Assembly (NCBI GenBank): GCA_013003255.1
Contig: JABDJZ010000425.1
Span: 1-9,585, forward strand
Reading direction: 5' to 3'
DNA from: Rhodothermales bacterium
Lineage (GTDB): Bacteria; Bacteroidota; Rhodothermia; Rhodothermales; UBA10348
Length of the DNA stretch: 9,585 nucleotides
This document shows, piece by piece, positions 8,101-9,585 of this stretch. Position 1 is the first letter of the stretch. The number at the start of each line of letters is the position of its first letter. The translations under genes were made by a program, and so were the position numbers. The notes beneath the pieces were generated by a model that made no database searches, was not told the DNA's origin, and saw only the letters and a program-made list of their open reading frames with translations.

Positions 8101-8798
8101 TTGACGGACTCACGCGCCTGGAAGAACACGTCCGGATTCTGCGCGGTGCCGCGGATCGTGGGACGGTCGGGGGACATGGCGCGGGCACGGAAGTCCCGAA
8201 TGGCTTCCTCATCCATCAGCGACCGAATGGTGTCGTCCGGCAGTACCTCGATTTTCTGGAGTTCGTGGCTGGTTCGGAATCCGTCGAATACGTGGAGGAA
8301 TGGGATGCGGCATTTCAGCGTGGCGGCGTGGGCCACGGCCGCCATGTCCATCGACTCCTGAACGGACGCGGAAAACAGCATCCCCCAGCCGGTGCCACGC
8401 GCGGCCATGACGTCACTGTGGTCCCCGAAAATGGACAGCGCCTGTGCCGCAATGGACCGGGCGGCGATATGGAAGACCGCCGGCGTGAGTTCTCCGGCCA
8501 CCTTGTACATGTTGGGAATCATCAGGAGAAGTCCCTGACTGGCCGTAAATGTTGTGGTCAGGGCCCCGGCCTGCAGCGATCCGTGAACCGCGCCCGCCGC
8601 ACCACCTTCCGCCTGCATCTCGATCACCCTGGGGACCGATCCCCACAGGTTGGGGCGCTCTGCCGTGCTCCAGGCATCCGACAATTCTCCCATCGGGGAG
8701 GCCGGCGTAATCGGGTAGATGGCGATGACTTCAGAGGCGCGGTACGCGACGTGGGCGGCGGCCTCGTTGCCGTCCATAACGGCACTCGATGCGGGCAT
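5139..8798 (-). CDS. nifJ: Pyruvate:ferredoxin (flavodoxin) oxidoreductase, single-chain
   Basis: This cytoplasmic enzyme oxidises pyruvate with CoA to acetyl-CoA and CO2, passing electrons to ferredoxin or flavodoxin. All domains are fused in one chain of 1219 residues (numbered from the ATG at 8798). In order there are MDGNEAAAHVAY and YPITP (28-32) of the pyruvate-binding domain; EGGAAGAVHGSLQAGA; the 8Fe ferredoxin domain with C691, C694, C697, C701 and C747, C750, C753, C757; the proximal cluster cysteines C823, C826, C851 and C1077 (SQCIAHG); and the thiamine-diphosphate motif GGDGWAYDIG (Asp969) with SNTGGQ. All expected cluster ligands are present. The reading frame also allows a GTG start at 8846 (16 more residues), but family similarity begins at the MDGNEA region, so I prefer 8798. 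After about residue 1170 an unusual Pro-rich tail is added. The direction in vivo (pyruvate oxidation or reductive synthesis) cannot be read. Confidence 0.97.
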   Translation of the reverse strand: MPASSAVMDGNEAAAHVAYRASEVIAIYPITPASPMGELSDAWSTAERPNLWGSVPRVIEMQAEGGAAGAVHGSLQAGALTTTFTASQGLLLMIPNMYKVAGELTPAVFHIAARSIAAQALSIFGDHSDVMAARGTGWGMLFSASVQESMDMAAVAHAATLKCRIPFLHVFDGFRTSHELQKIEVLPDDTIRSLMDEEAIRDFRARAMSPDRPTIRGTAQNPDVFFQARESVNPRYEDALQAIKEAMTALGKKTGREYGLVDYVGHPEATRVVVLMGSGLGAAEEAVRKMSAEGERVGLLKLRLFRPFPTDALLDALPSTVERIAVLDRTKEPGCVGEPLYQDIITTVAERGVHGRRDVQVIGGRFGLSSKEFTPAMVRGVFENLGAETPKNHFTVGIVDDVSNTHIDFDESFSTESDDVTRAVFWGLGSDGTVGANKNSIKIIGESLDGYAQGYFVYDSKKSGARTVSHLRFGPEPITSTYLISEANFVAVHQWMFLDKYDTLAAAAPGATVLLNSPFGPEDVWDQLPAKVQATVLERNLKLWVIDAYKVARDLGLGPRINTLMQTCFFALSGVLEADKAKEEIKGSIRRTYGKRGEAVVNMNYAAVDAALDHLHEVSVGTDLTGAQAKEVVPERAPDFVQRVTAEIMAGRGDLLPVSALPDDGVYPTGTTKWEKRQIAQDIPIWNADLCIQCGKCVMVCPHTVIRSKVTDAASLEGKPEGFQDLPASWREFDDARYTIQVSADDCTGCQLCVEVCPARDKSNVSRKALEMAPMAEAAPAARAGWDFFTGLDEHHAENTDLKYTKTKDVQLLEPYFEFSGACAGCGETPYLSLLTRLVGDRLYVANATGCSSIYGGNLPTTPWSQDQAGRGPTWANSLFEDNAEFGFGMRVAVDKQRQYACELLDSLAPVVGKELAYDLSHPKDPAAAREHVEALKQVLAEHRDTRSRDLMALADLLVPKSVWIVGGDGWAYDIGFGGLDHVLASGQNINVLVLDTEVYSNTGGQASKATGLGAVAKFAAGGKPTPKKDLGLLAMSYGYVYVAQIAMGADENQAIRAFREAEAHDGPSLIIAYSQCIAHGIDMAKGMDQSDRAVKSGHWPLFRFDPARQEKGLPPLQLDSKAPSLPLRDYFYRENRYRVLKLTNPEAAAGFLRQAEDGIKHRYEQLVNMATPPAGDGAAGSGPPSGPGTRKPPGGMRKPPPGMRKPPPGKRPPSSDNS
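5142..5288 (-). other. Pro/Gly-rich basic C-terminal tail of NifJ
   Basis: The last 49 residues of NifJ (1171-1219) lie beyond the conserved end of the enzyme (about EQLVNM). They are low-complexity: a Gly/Ser/Pro/Ala linker, then three basic Pro-rich heptads, then RPPSSDNS. No such tail exists in the PFORs I know, such as E. coli YdbK (about 1174 residues). The Desulfovibrio africanus enzyme has a different C-terminal extension. The tail is predicted to be disordered. Its role is unknown. Confidence 0.8.
5166..5228 (-). repeat. Three tandem 21-base units encoding RKPP(G/P)G(M/K) heptads
   Basis: Minus-strand codons for residues 1191-1211 of NifJ give RKPPGGM, RKPPPGM and RKPPPGK. That is three in-frame 21-base units at 5208-5228, 5187-5207 and 5166-5186, followed by a partial RPP. 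The units differ at several third codon positions, so the repeat is not a very recent duplication or an assembly stutter. Confidence 0.85.
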
Positions 8799-8822
8799 GG
8801 CAATAAAAGGGGTCGGTTCAGG

Positions 8823-8830
8823 ATCAAATA
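8823..8830 (-). promoter_or_regulatory. Possible -10-like element for nifJ
   Basis: In the divergent intergenic region the minus strand reads TATTTGAT, an AT-rich island in GC-rich DNA, 24 bases upstream of the preferred nifJ ATG. It resembles a -10/-7 box but lacks a clear upstream partner element. If it is used, transcripts would begin downstream of the alternative GTG at 8846, which would favour the ATG at 8798. Confidence 0.2.
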
Positions 8831-8913
8831 CCCCGCGCGGAGGCACGTTGGGTAGCGGGAAACGACCCGACTCGCGTAGTCCGATGCCCGGACAGAAAAG
8901 CGGGGGGATTCCC

Positions 8914-8921
8914 TACCTTGG
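8914..8921 (+). promoter_or_regulatory. Bacteroidota-type -7 box candidate for the SGNH hydrolase gene
   Basis: TACCTTGG matches the Bacteroidota -7 consensus TAnnTTTG at all but one defined position and ends 7 bases before the ATG at 8929. Transcription would then start at or very near the ATG, giving a leaderless or nearly leaderless message, which agrees with the lack of a Shine-Dalgarno there. I see no TTG-type -33 element at normal spacing. Confidence 0.35.
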
Positions 8922-8928
8922 GGCCACT

Positions 8929-9585
8929 ATGAGGAATCTGCTTCTACTACTGCTCAGCATGGCCGTGACGGAATTCGCCGGCGCTCAGGATTGGGCCAAC
9001 CTTGATCGCTACCAGACCGCAAACGCTGCACTTGCCGGAGTGCCGGCGGATGGGCGCGTGGTCTTCATGGGGGACTCCATCACGGAAGGTTGGGACCTTG
9101 AGGCAGCCTTTCCAGGACGCCCCTACGTGAATCGGGGCATCAGCGGCCAGACCACGCCGCAGATGCTGGTTCGATTCAGGCAGGACGTGGTATCCCTCGC
9201 GCCCGAATTCGTGATCATTCTGGCGGGTACCAACGACATTGCCGGAAACACGGGGCCGGCTACGCTTGAGGAAATCGCCGGCAACATTGCCTCGATGGCG
9301 GAGATTGCGAGGGCCAACGGAATCGTACCCATCATTGCATCCGTGTTGCCCGCTCGCGACTACCCCTGGCGACCCGGATTGGGTCCGGATGTCAAGATCC
9401 CCCAGTTGAACGCCATGCTCGCGGACTACGCCAAGTCCCGCGGCTTTCCCTGGCTCGACTATTTCACCGCAATGACGGACGGTGAAAATGGGCTCAGGCC
9501 GGAGTTGACGAATGACGGTGTACACGTGACCAGCGTCGGCTATCTGGTCATGGCCACCCTGGTGGACGAGATCCTGGACGTCCTG
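8929..9585 (+). CDS. Secreted SGNH/GDSL-family hydrolase, 3'-truncated by the window edge
   Basis: The frame from the ATG at 8929 stays open to the last base, giving 219 residues with no stop. A signal peptide (MRNLLLLLLSMAV, then a likely cut after AGA at residue 19, leaving Gln20) directs export. All four SGNH blocks are present: FMGDSITEGW with nucleophile S50, GISGQT with oxyanion-hole Gly73, AGTNDI with N102, and DGVHVTSVGY with D196 and H199. The mature protein resembles the platelet-activating-factor acetylhydrolase-like lipase/esterase group, which includes many carbohydrate acetylesterases. Only a few C-terminal residues are probably missing, because the last catalytic block has been passed. 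It diverges from nifJ and has no functional link to it that I can see. Esterase activity is well supported; the substrate (glycan acetyl groups or lipids) is not determinable. Confidence 0.92.
   Translation, partial: MRNLLLLLLSMAVTEFAGAQDWANLDRYQTANAALAGVPADGRVVFMGDSITEGWDLEAAFPGRPYVNRGISGQTTPQMLVRFRQDVVSLAPEFVIILAGTNDIAGNTGPATLEEIAGNIASMAEIARANGIVPIIASVLPARDYPWRPGLGPDVKIPQLNAMLADYAKSRGFPWLDYFTAMTDGENGLRPELTNDGVHVTSVGYLVMATLVDEILDVL

Noticed and set aside
7581..8855. Long open frame (424 codons) on the + strand opposite nifJ
   Set aside because: It lies wholly antisense to well-supported nifJ codons; the product is Arg/Gly/His-rich with no motifs. High GC leaves stops rare in this frame.
1..9585. 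A novel multi-gene defence, secretion or biosynthetic system
   Set aside because: The genes are metabolic or translation-modifying enzymes of known families plus one unknown exported protein, in separate transcription units; nothing ties them into one new system.

Overview
The window is a compact stretch of high-GC (roughly 60% by eye) bacterial chromosome with seven protein genes and almost no non-coding space. I see no mobile element, CRISPR array, rRNA or tRNA. The organism is probably a member of the Bacteroidota or a relative such as Rhodothermota. Shine-Dalgarno sequences are weak or absent before most starts. Both exported proteins have a predicted signal-peptidase I site followed directly by Gln, which is the Bacteroidetes 'Q-rule'. 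A TACCTTGG element resembling the Bacteroidota -7 box (TAnnTTTG) lies just before one start. This placement is inference; no marker gene fixes it.

Left part (1-4117, + strand). The window opens inside rimK, an ATP-grasp alpha-L-glutamate ligase. It overlaps by 8 bases a zinc-dependent aspartoacylase/succinylglutamate desuccinylase-family gene, so the two are almost certainly co-transcribed. After a 98-base gap comes xylA, a class II xylose isomerase with all expected catalytic and metal residues. It has no xylulokinase or transporter gene beside it here. Next is an unrecognised exported protein with a hydrophobic, possibly membrane-spanning, middle.

Middle and right part (4120-8798, - strand). 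A two-gene unit reads leftward: nifJ (pyruvate:ferredoxin/flavodoxin oxidoreductase, single-chain type), then 14 bases later a dihydroorotate-dehydrogenase-like flavoprotein. The latter lacks the motif of true PyrD and is probably tied to PFOR metabolism. The nifJ product carries an unusual Pro/Gly/Lys/Arg-rich C-terminal tail with three tandem heptapeptides. The unit converges on the unknown exported gene, and the two stop codons sit inside one perfect 10-base palindrome.

Right end (8929-9585, + strand). Diverging from nifJ across a 130-base intergenic region is a secreted SGNH/GDSL-family hydrolase, open at the window edge with all catalytic blocks present.

Most of the window is ordinary core or metabolic gene content. 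I found no convincing new multi-gene system. The items most worth a second look are the PFOR tail, the PFOR-linked DHOD-like protein and the unknown exported protein.
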